Assembly (NCBI GenBank): GCA_036676235.1
Contig: JAKFDI010000101.1
Coordinates: 1 to 64,000 of the forward strand
Direction: 5' to 3'
DNA from: JAKFDI01 sp036676235
GTDB taxonomy: Bacteria > Pseudomonadota > Gammaproteobacteria > Burkholderiales > Burkholderiaceae_C
DNA length: 64,000 nucleotides
A program made the translations under genes and the position numbers. Under the pieces are notes generated by a model, which did not search any database, was not told the DNA's origin, and saw nothing but the letters and a program-made list of their open reading frames with translations. Numbering within the stretch: the first letter of the stretch is position 1; every line of letters starts with the position of its first letter. Shown here one piece after another: positions 8,443 through 17,063 of this stretch.

Positions 8443-9587
8443 GTCTTGAACCCCAGGTCGCGCGCAATGATGTTGCGCTGGATGTCGCTGGTGCCCTCGC
8501 CGATGACGTAGACGAGGGCGTCGCGGTGGATGCGGCCGACCGGGTATTCGCGCATGATCCCGGCGCCGCCGTGGATGCGTATGGCGGCCTCGCTGACCGA
8601 GACCGCCGCCTCGCTGGCCACCAGCTTGACCTTGGCGGCGGTGGCCGCATCCAGCGTACCCTGGTCGACCCGCCAGGCGCCGTAGTACACCAGCCAGCGC
8701 GCGGCCTCGATCTGCGCGGCCATGTCGGCCAGGCGGTGGCCCACGGCCTGGTAGTCGCCGATGCGCTTGCCGGCCACCACGCGGTCGCGGGCGTAGGCCA
8801 GCGCCCCCTCGTAGGCCGCGCGCGCCATGCCCAGCGCGTTGGCGGCCACGCCGACGCGGTTCTCGCTTAACGAGTCGAGGATCACCGGGTAGGTGCCTTC
8901 GCGCGCACCGAGTAGCGCCTCGTCGGGCACGAACACGTTGTCGAAGTGGATCAGTGCGGTCTCGGAGCCGCGGATGCCCTCCTTGCGCAGCTTGGACATG
9001 GCCACGCCGGCGTTGGGCAGCTCGACGATGAACAGGCTGATCGCCTCGGGCGTGAGCTCAGGCCGTGTGCGCGCCGCCACCAGCATGAAGTCGGCGATCG
9101 GCGCGTTCGTGATGTAGAGCTTGCTGCCGTCGATGCGCCAGCCAGCGGGCACGCGCGTGGCCTTGGTGCGCAAGGCGCGCACGTTGGAGCCGCCGTCGGG
9201 TTCGCTCAGGGCGAAGGCGGCGATCTTCTGCCCTGCCAGCGCCGGCACGAAACAGCGCGTGCGCTGCTCGGGCGTGCCGGCACGCCAGATCGGCCAGATG
9301 CCCAGGTGCGAATGCGCCGACCAGCTCGATGCGAAGGCCTGGCTGCAGAAGCTCAGTTCCTCGCGCACGATGCAGTCGCTGATTTTGTCCATGCCGCTGC
9401 CGCCGTCGGCCTCGGGGTAGCGCACGCCGAGCAGGCCGAGTTCACCCCAGCGGCGGAACACGCCGCGCGGGAAGGACTCTTCTTCTTCGGCCGGCGTCAC
9501 CAGCGGCGCCAGTTCATCACGGCACATGCGGCGCACCGTTTCGCGCACAGCCTCGTGTTCTGCGGAGAAGCCAAAATCCAGGCTCAT
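8439..9587 (-). CDS. Acyl-CoA dehydrogenase (second of two)
   Basis: A 382-aa FAD-dependent acyl-CoA dehydrogenase. It has the AFALSEPDGGSN flavin-binding stretch, the KLYITNAPIADF beta domain and a C-terminal RIHGGAGIMREYPVGRIHRD segment followed by GEGTSDIQRNIIAR, where this family usually places its FAD/dimer contacts. It is the second gene of the operon, overlapping the IclR stop by 4 nt and the crotonase start by 4 nt. Two different dehydrogenases in one operon suggest two successive desaturation steps, as in alicyclic or branched acid degradation. Confidence 0.88.
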   Translation of the reverse strand: MSLDFGFSAEHEAVRETVRRMCRDELAPLVTPAEEEESFPRGVFRRWGELGLLGVRYPEADGGSGMDKISDCIVREELSFCSQAFASSWSAHSHLGIWPIWRAGTPEQRTRCFVPALAGQKIAAFALSEPDGGSNVRALRTKATRVPAGWRIDGSKLYITNAPIADFMLVAARTRPELTPEAISLFIVELPNAGVAMSKLRKEGIRGSETALIHFDNVFVPDEALLGAREGTYPVILDSLSENRVGVAANALGMARAAYEGALAYARDRVVAGKRIGDYQAVGHRLADMAAQIEAARWLVYYGAWRVDQGTLDAATAAKVKLVASEAAVSVSEAAIRIHGGAGIMREYPVGRIHRDALVYVIGEGTSDIQRNIIARDLGFKT

Positions 9588-10390
9588 CGATTCCCCCCCT
9601 CGTCCCGCGCCGGCCCGGATACCGCCCGCGACACCAGCGCCGCCCGGTCTCTGAGTTCTTCGCCCAGCGCCTTGATCGCGGAGCGCGGCAACTGGGCCGT
9701 GAACCCGGTGCCGCTGATGGCCATCACGGGTGTGCCGGCCGAGTCCACGACCGCACAGGAAACGCTCGTCACGCCCTTGACGTAGCAGCCCGCGTCGACC
9801 GCGTAACCCTTGCGGGCCGCTTCATCCACGCTGCGCATGTAGGCATCGAAGCCCGGTGGATCGTCCCAGCGCAGCGCCTCGACGCGGCGCCGCAACTCGG
9901 CCCGGGTCAGGCCCGAGTGGGCCGCCATGCTGCGGCCGAGCGCCGAAATGAACATCGGCAATCGCTGCCCGATATTCATGTGCACGCGCATGGTCGCATC
10001 GTTGTCGGCACGATCCACAAGCACCACCCGCTCCTCCGAGGCTCGATGCCAGAGCGTGGCCGTCACGCCGTGGCTTGCGGCAATCGACTCCAGGTGGGGA
10101 TGAACAAGACGTGCGTAAGACGCTGTCTCGAGCGCGCCCTTGGCCAGCTCCACCAGCCCCAAGCCGACCCGGTAGGTTTTGGTCGTTTCGTCGAAGGTCA
10201 CGAGCCTTTCGTGAACCAAGGTCTTCAGCAGATTGAAGCAGGTGCTCGAGTTCAGACCGAGATCGCGAGAAATGCGACTGACCCCCACCGGGGTGGCCGC
10301 GATAGACAGATAACGCACGACCGCAAGCCCACTGGCCAGCGCGCCAACAACTTTCTCTGGCGTTTCGATACGGTCCATGCGCAAGTTCAT
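9584..10390 (-). CDS. IclR-family transcriptional regulator
   Basis: A 268-aa regulator with an N-terminal winged HTH (VSRISRDLGLNSSTCFNLLKTL, roughly 44-65) and a C-terminal IclR effector domain (ATLWHRA...VHMNIGQRLPMFISALGRSMAA). It is the first gene of the leftward catabolic operon and its TGA overlaps the next ATG, so it is autoregulated with the operon if it acts at the upstream promoter. The ATG at 10388-10390 is used; a TTG at 10405 and an ATG at 10378 are alternatives. Probably senses a pathway intermediate and controls this operon and the divergent receptor gene through the direct repeats at 10429-10465. Confidence 0.87.
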   Translation of the reverse strand: MNLRMDRIETPEKVVGALASGLAVVRYLSIAATPVGVSRISRDLGLNSSTCFNLLKTLVHERLVTFDETTKTYRVGLGLVELAKGALETASYARLVHPHLESIAASHGVTATLWHRASEERVVLVDRADNDATMRVHMNIGQRLPMFISALGRSMAAHSGLTRAELRRRVEALRWDDPPGFDAYMRSVDEAARKGYAVDAGCYVKGVTSVSCAVVDSAGTPVMAISGTGFTAQLPRSAIKALGEELRDRAALVSRAVSGPARDEGGNR

Positions 10391-10428
10391 CAATGCTGAA
10401 GACAAGCGAGCGATGTTGACATGACGGA

Positions 10429-10465
10429 ACAGATGCGTCTAGACTTTTTCGCCATACAGATGCGT
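10429..10465. promoter_or_regulatory. Two direct repeats in the divergent promoter region, candidate IclR sites
   Basis: ACAGATGCGT occurs at 10429-10438 and again at 10456-10465, 27 bp apart, in the roughly 100-bp gap between the leftward IclR operon and the rightward Bug receptor. A TTGACA-like hexamer lies at 10416-10421 and a TATAGA at 10472-10477. Position and spacing suggest a regulator binding the same DNA face; IclR is the obvious candidate. Not proven. Confidence 0.45.
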
Positions 10466-10493
10466 ATTTTCTATAGAGAATGGTGAACTAGAT

Positions 10494-11456
10494 ATGAATT
10501 TGACCCGACGCATGATCCTCACGCTGCCGATCTTTGCCACCGGCCCGCTGAGGGCCCAAGAGAGTTATCCGGCAAGACCGATCACCCTCGTCATTCCGTC
10601 GGTCGCAGGCGGCATCCTCGACACGATCGGGCGCATCGTGGGCCGCAGCCTGGAGCCGCTGGGTCAGACGGTCGTTTATCAGAACGTCCCTGGCGCCGGC
10701 AGCATCCTGGGGACCGATGTGGTCGCCAAGGCGGCCGCCGACGGCTACACGCTCGCAGTGGTTGCCACCAGCCACGCCATCAACCCGAGCGTGTACGCGA
10801 AGATGCCGTATGACACCGGCCGCGACCTGGCGCCGGTCGCTCACACCGTCAATCTGACCAACCTGCTCGTCGTCAACCCTGCGGTGCAGGCCAACAACCT
10901 GCAGGAGTTGATAACGCTGGCCAAGCGCAAACCGGGCAGCCTGACCTTCGGCTCGGCGGGCATCGGCCAATCGAACCACCTTTCGGGAGAGATGCTCCGC
11001 GTCGCCGCTGGCATCGACATCGTGCATGTACCCTACAAGGGCAGCGCCGCGGCAATGAACGACGTGCTGGCCGGTCACATCTCGATGATGTTCGTCGACC
11101 TGCTGTCGGCCATGCCGCATGTCAAAGCAGGAAAGTTGAGGGTCATGGCGGCCACCGGCTTGCAGCGTTCCGCGTCGGCGCCGGACATTCCGACGCTTCA
11201 CGAATCCGGCTTGACTGGGTTCAACGGCAATTCCTGGCTTGGGTTGGTCAGTCGCGCCGGGACGCCGAAGTCGGTGGTCGACAAACTCAGCGCCGCCGTG
11301 ACCTTCGCTCTTCGGGACAGTGCGATGCGCCAGCGACTGATCGCTCAAGGGGTTGAACCTGTCGGCGGCTCCGCGGAAGAGTTCGCCACCTTCCTCGAGA
11401 TTGAGACCAAACGCTATGCCGCCGCTGTCGTGGCGGCCGGTATCAAGCGCGAGTAG
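10494..11456 (+). CDS. Tripartite tricarboxylate transporter (Bug-family) substrate-binding protein
   Basis: A 320-aa periplasmic receptor of the Bug/TctC family, which is greatly expanded in betaproteobacteria. The signal peptide ends near PLRAQES (residues 19-25). Family hallmarks follow: YPARPITLVIPSVAGG, ENVPGAG-like QNVPGAGSILG, YKGSAAAMNDVLAGHI and a C-terminal ELKRWAxV-like EIETKRYAAAV. No TctA/TctB membrane genes lie next to it, as is common for orphan Bug proteins, so it could serve transport or signalling. Divergent from the catabolic operon and probably co-regulated; the ligand is likely the acid that the ligase activates. Confidence 0.9.
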   Translation: MNLTRRMILTLPIFATGPLRAQESYPARPITLVIPSVAGGILDTIGRIVGRSLEPLGQTVVYQNVPGAGSILGTDVVAKAAADGYTLAVVATSHAINPSVYAKMPYDTGRDLAPVAHTVNLTNLLVVNPAVQANNLQELITLAKRKPGSLTFGSAGIGQSNHLSGEMLRVAAGIDIVHVPYKGSAAAMNDVLAGHISMMFVDLLSAMPHVKAGKLRVMAATGLQRSASAPDIPTLHESGLTGFNGNSWLGLVSRAGTPKSVVDKLSAAVTFALRDSAMRQRLIAQGVEPVGGSAEEFATFLEIETKRYAAAVVAAGIKRE

Positions 11457-11498
11457 TCGGCCGGCCCAGGCCGCAGCGCATGCGGCTAAAACCCGATG

Positions 11499-11531
11499 CC
11501 CGCAAAAACCCGTGACCCGCGCCTTTGCGGG
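11499..11531 (+). terminator. Stem-loop after the Bug gene, possible attenuator
   Basis: CCCGCAAA (11499-11506) pairs with TTTGCGGG (11524-11531) across a 17-base loop, 40 bases past the receptor stop. There is no T-run after it, so a classical Rho-independent terminator is unlikely. It may reduce read-through into the porin gene. Confidence 0.25.
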
Positions 11532-11709
11532 GGTGCTGGTACCGCGCTCAGTCAGGGCAAACATCGTCGGGTATCCACGGTGGAGAGAGATTGGCACTTG
11601 GCCTAATGTTAGTTAGTTGTCAACGGTCGCACAGGCGTGTGCCAGTCAACGCAGTCGGTTCTTCATACACCCGCACTGCGGGCGTTTCATCCCTCCAAGG
11701 AGACACACA

Positions 11710-12804
11710 GTGAACTTTCGAAAGCTTCTCGTCGGCACGCTCGGCTTGTCGGCTGCCGCCATTGCACATGCGCAATCCTCCGTCACGATGTACGGACTGA
11801 TCGATGTCGCCCCGGCATCGTTCAGCCGAACGGCGGCGGCGGATGACCGCATGTACAAGCTGAATACCGACACTGGAAGTTCATCGCGCTTCGGCGTGAG
11901 AGGCACGGAAGATCTCGGCGGCGGTCTGGCCGCCTTCTTCAACCTGGAATCTCCGATCGACCCGAAGAGTGGCGCCGTCTCCGGCGGCGCAAGCTCCGGC
12001 GCCTGCAATGCAGCCGCAGGATGCGCCTCGGCAACGACGGCGGCGTTCTGGCGCCGCAACGCCTTTGTGGGACTGAAGGGATCGTTCGGCGAGGTGACGC
12101 TCGGCCGCCACCAGACCGCGGCCGTCATCAAGCAGGCCGGTACGCTCAGCGCAACCCCATCCGGCATCAATACCGGCATGGGCCTGACGCTGCTGTCTCA
12201 AGGCATCAGCAACGACTTCTGGAACAGCAGCCAGATTCGCTACGACAGTCCGCGCCTGGGTCCGGTTGACTTCGCCGTCCACGTGGCACTTGGTGAAGGC
12301 ACCACTGGCAGAAACGTCGGCGGCAATGTTCGCTTCCTTCAGGGGCCCGTCGCGGTTTCACTGAGTGCCCAGAAGGACGAGGACCTCGCCGGGAAGAGCG
12401 TCACCTGGACCATGCTTTCCGGTTCGTACGACTTCGGCGGTTTCAAGCTCCACGCGGGGGCCAACACCGTCGACAATGACGACGGCGTGGCCGGTTTCGT
12501 CGACTCTAGCCTCTGGACCGTCGGCGGCAGTTTCAAGGCCACGCCGAAACTCACCCTCGCGGCGCAGTACTGGACGGTGAAGGAGAAGGTCGGTACGTCC
12601 ACGTCCAGCAAGTTGTTGGTACTGAATGCCGACTACGCCCTGTCCAAGCGCAGCTTCCTGTACGCGCTGTTCGGCTATGCCGACAGCAAGGATCTCGGAA
12701 TCGCGCCCTTGTGGGGCAACGGTAACTTCTCGGGTGCGGGCAACGTCATCGCTGCCAACGACAAGAACAACGGACTTGCAATCGGCATCCGGCACGTGTT
12801 CTGA
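11710..12804 (+). CDS. Gram-negative porin (betaproteobacterial trimeric type)
   Basis: A 364-aa outer-membrane 16-strand porin that lets small solutes into the periplasm. The start is a GTG at 11710 with an AAGGAG eight bases upstream, followed by a signal peptide cleaved near AHAQSSVTMYG (residues 18-22). SSVTMYGLIDV at the mature N-terminus, SSRFGVRGTEDLGGGL, and the terminal ...RHVF ending in Phe (for BAM insertion) are typical of Burkholderiales porins. It lies 253 bp after the Bug gene and is followed by a strong terminator, so it probably supports uptake for the same catabolic unit. Confidence 0.92.
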   Translation: MNFRKLLVGTLGLSAAAIAHAQSSVTMYGLIDVAPASFSRTAAADDRMYKLNTDTGSSSRFGVRGTEDLGGGLAAFFNLESPIDPKSGAVSGGASSGACNAAAGCASATTAAFWRRNAFVGLKGSFGEVTLGRHQTAAVIKQAGTLSATPSGINTGMGLTLLSQGISNDFWNSSQIRYDSPRLGPVDFAVHVALGEGTTGRNVGGNVRFLQGPVAVSLSAQKDEDLAGKSVTWTMLSGSYDFGGFKLHAGANTVDNDDGVAGFVDSSLWTVGGSFKATPKLTLAAQYWTVKEKVGTSTSSKLLVLNADYALSKRSFLYALFGYADSKDLGIAPLWGNGNFSGAGNVIAANDKNNGLAIGIRHVF

Positions 12805-12842
12805 CGTCTCCTAGGTTGCCTTCTCAACGGGGTAACCTTTGG

Positions 12843-12875
12843 CACGGCGGAAGGAAACTCCCGCCGTGTTTTTTT
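12843..12875 (+). terminator. Rho-independent terminator of the porin gene
   Basis: CACGGCGG (12843-12850) pairs perfectly with CCGCCGTG (12861-12868), followed by seven T residues (12869-12875). It lies 38 bases past the porin stop and just before the convergent DUF35 gene ends. Confidence 0.88.
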
Positions 12876-12882
12876 CCTGTGG

Positions 12883-13314
12883 TCAGCGGCGAGTCGGCCT
12901 GAAACGCGGCAACACGACTTGGTCGTTGTTGGATTCGCAGACCAGTTCCACAGCCATGTCGAATTGCACGGCCATGGGATCACCGCCGACCAACGAACTG
13001 ATCATCCGCGGCCCTTCGGCCAGTTCGACCAGCAGCACGGCATAAGGCGTGTCTTGCTTGAAGGCAGGGCCTGGTGCGCGATGCACGACACTGAAGGAGT
13101 GCACGACGCCGCGCCCGCTGGCGGCGCGATGTTCGAGGGCCTCGCTGCCACATTGGCGACAGATCGACTGTTGATAGAACTGGACGTGGCCGCAGTCCGT
13201 GCAGTGTTGCAGCAGCAGCCGACCGTCCTTCAAACCCTGCCAGTAGGCCTGCGAGTCCGAGTCAGGCGTGGGCAGCGGCTTGATGTGGGCTTCCTTGGGT
13301 TCAATGCGTCTCAC
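12883..13314 (-). CDS. DUF35 / Zn-ribbon OB-fold protein
   Basis: A 143-aa protein with an N-terminal helical segment, a rubredoxin-like zinc ribbon (C38, C41, C52, C55; CTDC...CRQCG) and a C-terminal OB-fold. Such proteins bind acyl-CoA and form complexes with thiolase-like partners, for example in steroid side-chain retro-aldol cleavage and in HMG-CoA/acetone-carboxylate systems. Its ATG overlaps the TGA of the thiolase-like gene upstream, so the two are made together and probably form one enzyme. Confidence 0.85.
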   Translation of the reverse strand: MRRIEPKEAHIKPLPTPDSDSQAYWQGLKDGRLLLQHCTDCGHVQFYQQSICRQCGSEALEHRAASGRGVVHSFSVVHRAPGPAFKQDTPYAVLLVELAEGPRMISSLVGGDPMAVQFDMAVELVCESNNDQVVLPRFRPTRR

Positions 13315-14516
13315 AGCGTGGCCTCCGTTCCCAGAATTGTTGTCGCCTGAGTCGCGAATCCTGCGCCCAGGCTATGCACCAGGCCGAGTTCAGCGCCCGC
13401 TACCTGGCGCGGTCCGCATTCACCGCGCAACTGCTGCACCACTTCCAGGAAGTGCAGCAGCGAGCCCGGCATTCCCGGGTGGGCGTAGGACAACAGCCCA
13501 CCATGGGTGTTGCAAGGGATGCTGCCACCATAGGTGATCTGCCGGTCATCGACAAAGCGCCCGCCCTCGCCCTTGGGGCAGAAGCCCAGGTCTTCCAGCA
13601 TCATGATCACGGTGCCGGTGAAGCAGTCGTAGACGCCGGCGACATCGATGTCTTGCGGCGAACAACCCGCCATAGCGTAAGCCCTGGCACTGGATTGGAC
13701 GGCACCGGTCGTGGTGAGCGAGGGCATCAGGAAGATGTGCTCATGCGTGTAGCACTCGCCGCCACCCAGGATGTAAATCGGCTTGGCCTTGCAGGCGCCG
13801 ACACGATCGGCCGGGCTGACGACAAACGCGACGGCGCCGTCAGAGATCAAGGAACAATCCAGCTTGTGGTACGGGGTGGTCACCCAACCGGAGTTCAACA
13901 CGTCGTCGACGGTGATCGGCGTCGTCATCTGCGCGCCGGGCGTGCGCATGGCGTGCTCGCGGTGGATCACCGCGACCTTGGCGAACTGTTCGGCCGTGGT
14001 GCCGAACTCCTTCATGTGCCTGTGCGCCGTCATGGCGAAGGTGTTGGCCACGGGGATGCCGAAGGGCATCTCGTACTGCTGGTCGCGGCTCTCGGTCATC
14101 GAGCGCAGCGCCAAGTCTGGAGACAAGCCGGTGAGCAGGCTGTCGGCACCGAGAACCAGGACATTCTCGGCCAGGCCTCCGGCAATGGCCGCCGCGGCGA
14201 TATTGAACATCGTCGCGGCCGTCGCACCCGACACCTGCAAGGTGTTCGAGAAAGTCGGCACGAGGCCGAAGTACTCACTGAACGCCACGCTGAAGCGGTG
14301 GAACGGCGCCGCAAAGGCCGAACTGGTCAGCACCCCGTCGATCTGCGAGCGCTCGATCCCGGCGTCGTCCAGCGCGGCTTTGGCCGCTTGGGAAGCCAGC
14401 GCCATGACGCTCTTGTCCGGCACACGCCCGACCTCGGAGCGGCCTGCGCCGACGATCGCGACCTGACCACGAATGCTGCGTCGGCCGGCGATGGTGTTCG
14501 ACACCGAGATTGACAT
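13311..14516 (-). CDS. Thiolase-like protein (SCP2/Ltp2-type) lacking the usual nucleophilic Cys
   Basis: A 401-aa thiolase-superfamily protein. The N-half begins VAIVGAGRSEVG and the C-half has VAGVYDCFTGTVIMMLEDLGFC and NTHGGLLSYAHPG. In standard thiolases the nucleophilic Cys sits in an N-terminal CASG/CGSG-type loop; the matching stretch here is LQVSGATAATMF, with no Cys. With the DUF35 partner downstream this resembles Ltp2-type retro-aldolases or acyl-CoA lyases more than a degradative thiolase. The ATG at 14514-14516 is preceded by an AAGGG. It is separate from the larger operon by the porin and Bug genes, but its function may belong to the same pathway. Confidence 0.82.
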   Translation of the reverse strand: MSISVSNTIAGRRSIRGQVAIVGAGRSEVGRVPDKSVMALASQAAKAALDDAGIERSQIDGVLTSSAFAAPFHRFSVAFSEYFGLVPTFSNTLQVSGATAATMFNIAAAAIAGGLAENVLVLGADSLLTGLSPDLALRSMTESRDQQYEMPFGIPVANTFAMTAHRHMKEFGTTAEQFAKVAVIHREHAMRTPGAQMTTPITVDDVLNSGWVTTPYHKLDCSLISDGAVAFVVSPADRVGACKAKPIYILGGGECYTHEHIFLMPSLTTTGAVQSSARAYAMAGCSPQDIDVAGVYDCFTGTVIMMLEDLGFCPKGEGGRFVDDRQITYGGSIPCNTHGGLLSYAHPGMPGSLLHFLEVVQQLRGECGPRQVAGAELGLVHSLGAGFATQATTILGTEATL

Positions 14517-14880
14517 GGTGATGGGCCCTTTCTAGGTGATCTTTCTGATTCTAACAATCGTTCGTTCGCTTCGCGATCAACGGAGCGCTGAAACTGAGCA
14601 GATCGCTGGCCGCGCTGAACTTGTGCCTGTTCTTGGTTCAGTGGCTTGCGTTGACCTCGACCGTGTTCCTGGTATGGGACGTGGACTCTCGGTGACCTGC
14701 GGTCGCGAAGCAGGAGTCGCTGGCGCATGGCTCCGATCAATTCGCGACGAAGATCTCTCCGGGCATCAGTCGGAGACGCGAGTCGTCTCGCTGGTGTAGC
14801 GGAAGTGCGCGAAAAACGAGCTTCAGTCCGCACCCACCGCCCAGCACGTTGACCATGACCACGATCTGGCACACCGGCCT
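14517..14880. other. Intergenic region upstream of the thiolase-like gene
   Basis: 364 bases with no gene I can support. Open frames here have no ribosome site and no recognisable content. The stretch nearest the thiolase start is the likely promoter; at 14551-14569 it contains CTAACAATCGTTCGTTCGC, an imperfect inverted repeat sharing AACGAACG (reverse strand) with the palindrome at 77-90. The remainder also lies downstream of the recombinase-like gene. Confidence 0.4.
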
Positions 14881-15819
14881 TCAGACCAGTTCCTGCACCA
14901 GGCTCGCCATGCTGGGCCTGGCACGCGGGAACTGCTCGCGCACGGCACTTCTTTCGCTGATGCCGAGGACCAAGCCGATCTGCTCCTCGTCAGCACCTCG
15001 GTCGTACAGACGAGCAACCACAGTGCGGCGAATCGACAACGGTGTCGCCCACTCCAGCTCCGCGTATCGGAACAGCTTGCGGTAAGTCTCGAGGATCGGG
15101 CGGCACAGGAAGCGCCGTCGTCCCTCTGCGCCGTACTGCGTGATGCGAAAGCTTTCGCCCGTCGCGCTCAGGAACAAGGAGCTGATCGGATCCAGGCCGC
15201 GATGTGCAGCGGCGTCGGCTACGCCATGGCCTCGCACCACTCGCTCCGCCAGATACGCATCCAGAGCGTCGTCCAACTTTCGGCTCGCAAAGTAGAGCGG
15301 CCTTGACCTGCCGGAAATGCTCGCGGTGGCCGGCATCTCAGACTCGCGACGCACCTGTCCATCGGCCTGCAGGTAGTCGCTGACCCGCAGCCGCGCGATT
15401 TCGAGTGGGCGCGCGCCGGTCACGAACAACGTGTAGAACAAGGCGACGTCACGCGCCGGTTGGGCGCTGCGCCCTCGGATACGGACCACCGCCCGGGCGA
15501 TCTCGTCCGCACTCACCACCCGATCCTCTCTCGGCGTGTGACCAGCCACCGGCTCGAATCGCTCCAGGGCGTGCAGGATGGCGGCGCGCCGCTCCCGCAG
15601 GCGGCGCACGAACGCCGTGGCGCCGTCGTTCATGCCTTCGATGCCGACTTCCCTGCACAGGCGCATGGCCACCACCTTGACGCGCCGCTCGACGGCCGTG
15701 CGCGTGATGCCGAAGTCCGCAGCCACCGACTCGTAGGTGCGGCCGTCGATCACCGCGCGCAGCATGGCCACCGCCTGTATGGCGGCGGCCCCCGTGGAAC
15801 CTGGTTCATCGTCGTCCAT
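14881..15819 (-). CDS. Degenerate tyrosine-recombinase/phage-integrase-like protein with N-terminal HTH-like region
   Basis: 312 aa. The C-terminal half has the tyrosine-recombinase fold: box I TGARPLEIARL carries the first Arg, and box II PLSIRRTVVARLYDRGADEEQIGLVLGIS carries the second. However the box II His (HxxR) is replaced by Leu, the GH(S) His is Ile, and the nucleophilic Tyr position appears to be Phe (EQFPR). It may therefore be catalytically dead. The N-terminal 60 residues (YESVAADFGITRTAVERRVKVV) look like an HTH. The ATG at 15817-15819 has GGAGGG six bases upstream. It could be a relic of an integrase or a recombinase recruited as a DNA-binding regulator; it is not linked to the ICE by any visible repeat. 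Confidence 0.7.
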   Translation of the reverse strand: MDDDEPGSTGAAAIQAVAMLRAVIDGRTYESVAADFGITRTAVERRVKVVAMRLCREVGIEGMNDGATAFVRRLRERRAAILHALERFEPVAGHTPREDRVVSADEIARAVVRIRGRSAQPARDVALFYTLFVTGARPLEIARLRVSDYLQADGQVRRESEMPATASISGRSRPLYFASRKLDDALDAYLAERVVRGHGVADAAAHRGLDPISSLFLSATGESFRITQYGAEGRRRFLCRPILETYRKLFRYAELEWATPLSIRRTVVARLYDRGADEEQIGLVLGISERSAVREQFPRARPSMASLVQELV

Positions 15820-16109
15820 GGCATGCCCTCCGACTTTTGTCGAACATGTCCATCGTTCCCCACTGGCCCCCTCCCCGACAGCCGAAACGATGCGGCCCGG
15901 CCCGTGATTTCGGCACCGGCTCACCCGCCTTCGACCTCGTGGTTACCGGGTGCAACGCAGCCGTGCACAACCTGCCGTTTCCTGCGCCAATATCAACGAG
16001 CCACTCCTTGGGAACGTCGGTATCGAAATGCTAGGTTGAACGCCTCGTGGCCGATCGACGTTTAGGGAGTTTCGTCGGCGCGCAGAAACGCTGAACAGGG
16101 GGCAACAGA

Positions 16110-17063
16110 ATGCTCGATCGCGATCAGCTGGAAACCTTCGCGACGGTGGCCGAGGCACACAGCTTCGAACGCGCCGCGGCCCTGCTCAACATCACGCGCG
16201 GGGCGGTCTCGCAACGCATCAAGGCCCTCGAGGAGTCGTTGACGACGGTGCTGCTGGTTCGCGAGAAGCCCGTTGTGCCGACCGCCGCGGGCGAGGTCCT
16301 GCTGCGCCACGTCAAGGCGCTGCGTCTGCTCGAAGGCGCGACGCTGAACGAACTCAGGCCCCAGTCGGGGCCGCACGTACCCGTGCCGCTGGCCATTGCG
16401 GTCAATGCCGACTCGCTCGCGACGTGGTTTACGCGTGCCTTGTGGGAATTGCTGCTGCGCCGGCAGGTGGCGCTGGAGATCGTCACCGACGACCAGGACC
16501 ATACGTCGGGGCGCCTGGCACGTGGCGAGGTCATCGGCTGCGTCTCCACCGACGCCAAGCCCGCGGGCGGCTTTCTGGCCGAATGCCTCGGCGCGATGGA
16601 GTACCACTGCTACGCCACGCCGGCCTTTGCGGCGGAATTCTTTCCGAAGGGACTGAACGTGCAGGCAGTGCTCAACGCTCCGGCCATCCTCTTCAACCGC
16701 AAGGATTCACTGCACGACGACTTCCTGAAGCGTCGATTTGGCTTCGCGGTGGACCGCTACCCGCGCCACTACCTGCCCTCACCGATGATCCTGATGGAAG
16801 GTGTCACCGCCGGAGTCGGCTACGGGCTGGTGCCGAGCCTGCAGGCCGCCGCGGCGGCCGAACGCGGTGAGCTCGTCGACCTGGCGCCCGGTGAACCGGT
16901 GCTCGTCAACCTGCACTGGCACCATTGGGAACTGGAGCCACCACTCTCGCGCGAGATCACGGACCTCGTGGTCCGCCACGCGCAGGCTCAACTGCTGCCG
17001 CGCGCGCAGGAGCAGCCGCCCGAGGAGGCAGCGTCAACGCCGAAGGCCGTTGACGCCGATTGA
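16110..17063 (+). CDS. LysR-family regulator, ArgP-like
   Basis: A 317-aa LysR-type regulator. The N-terminal winged HTH is FATVAEAHSFERAAALLNITRGAVSQRIKALE (about 10-41) and the effector domain follows. LDRDQLETFATVAEAHSFERAA and the CLGAMEYHCYATPAFAAEFF segment are characteristic of the ArgP/IciA branch, which responds to arginine or lysine and often controls an amino-acid exporter. The RBS region is GGGGGCAACAG before ATG 16110. It ends convergently, overlapping the permease stop by 30 bp. The neighbouring permease or the ACT protein are plausible targets. Confidence 0.85.
   Translation: MLDRDQLETFATVAEAHSFERAAALLNITRGAVSQRIKALEESLTTVLLVREKPVVPTAAGEVLLRHVKALRLLEGATLNELRPQSGPHVPVPLAIAVNADSLATWFTRALWELLLRRQVALEIVTDDQDHTSGRLARGEVIGCVSTDAKPAGGFLAECLGAMEYHCYATPAFAAEFFPKGLNVQAVLNAPAILFNRKDSLHDDFLKRRFGFAVDRYPRHYLPSPMILMEGVTAGVGYGLVPSLQAAAAAERGELVDLAPGEPVLVNLHWHHWELEPPLSREITDLVVRHAQAQLLPRAQEQPPEEAASTPKAVDAD

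Noticed and set aside
11499..11531. Considering the stem after the Bug gene as a strong terminator
   Set aside because: Stem is good but the loop is 17 bases and there is no T-run; kept only as a weak feature.
14536..14799. 87-aa frame in the gap before the thiolase-like gene
   Set aside because: No ribosome site, no recognisable content, and it covers the likely promoter.
14881..15819. Taking the recombinase-like gene as the ICE integrase
   Set aside because: It lies 4 kb outside the AlpA end with host-type genes between, and its catalytic His and Tyr are missing.
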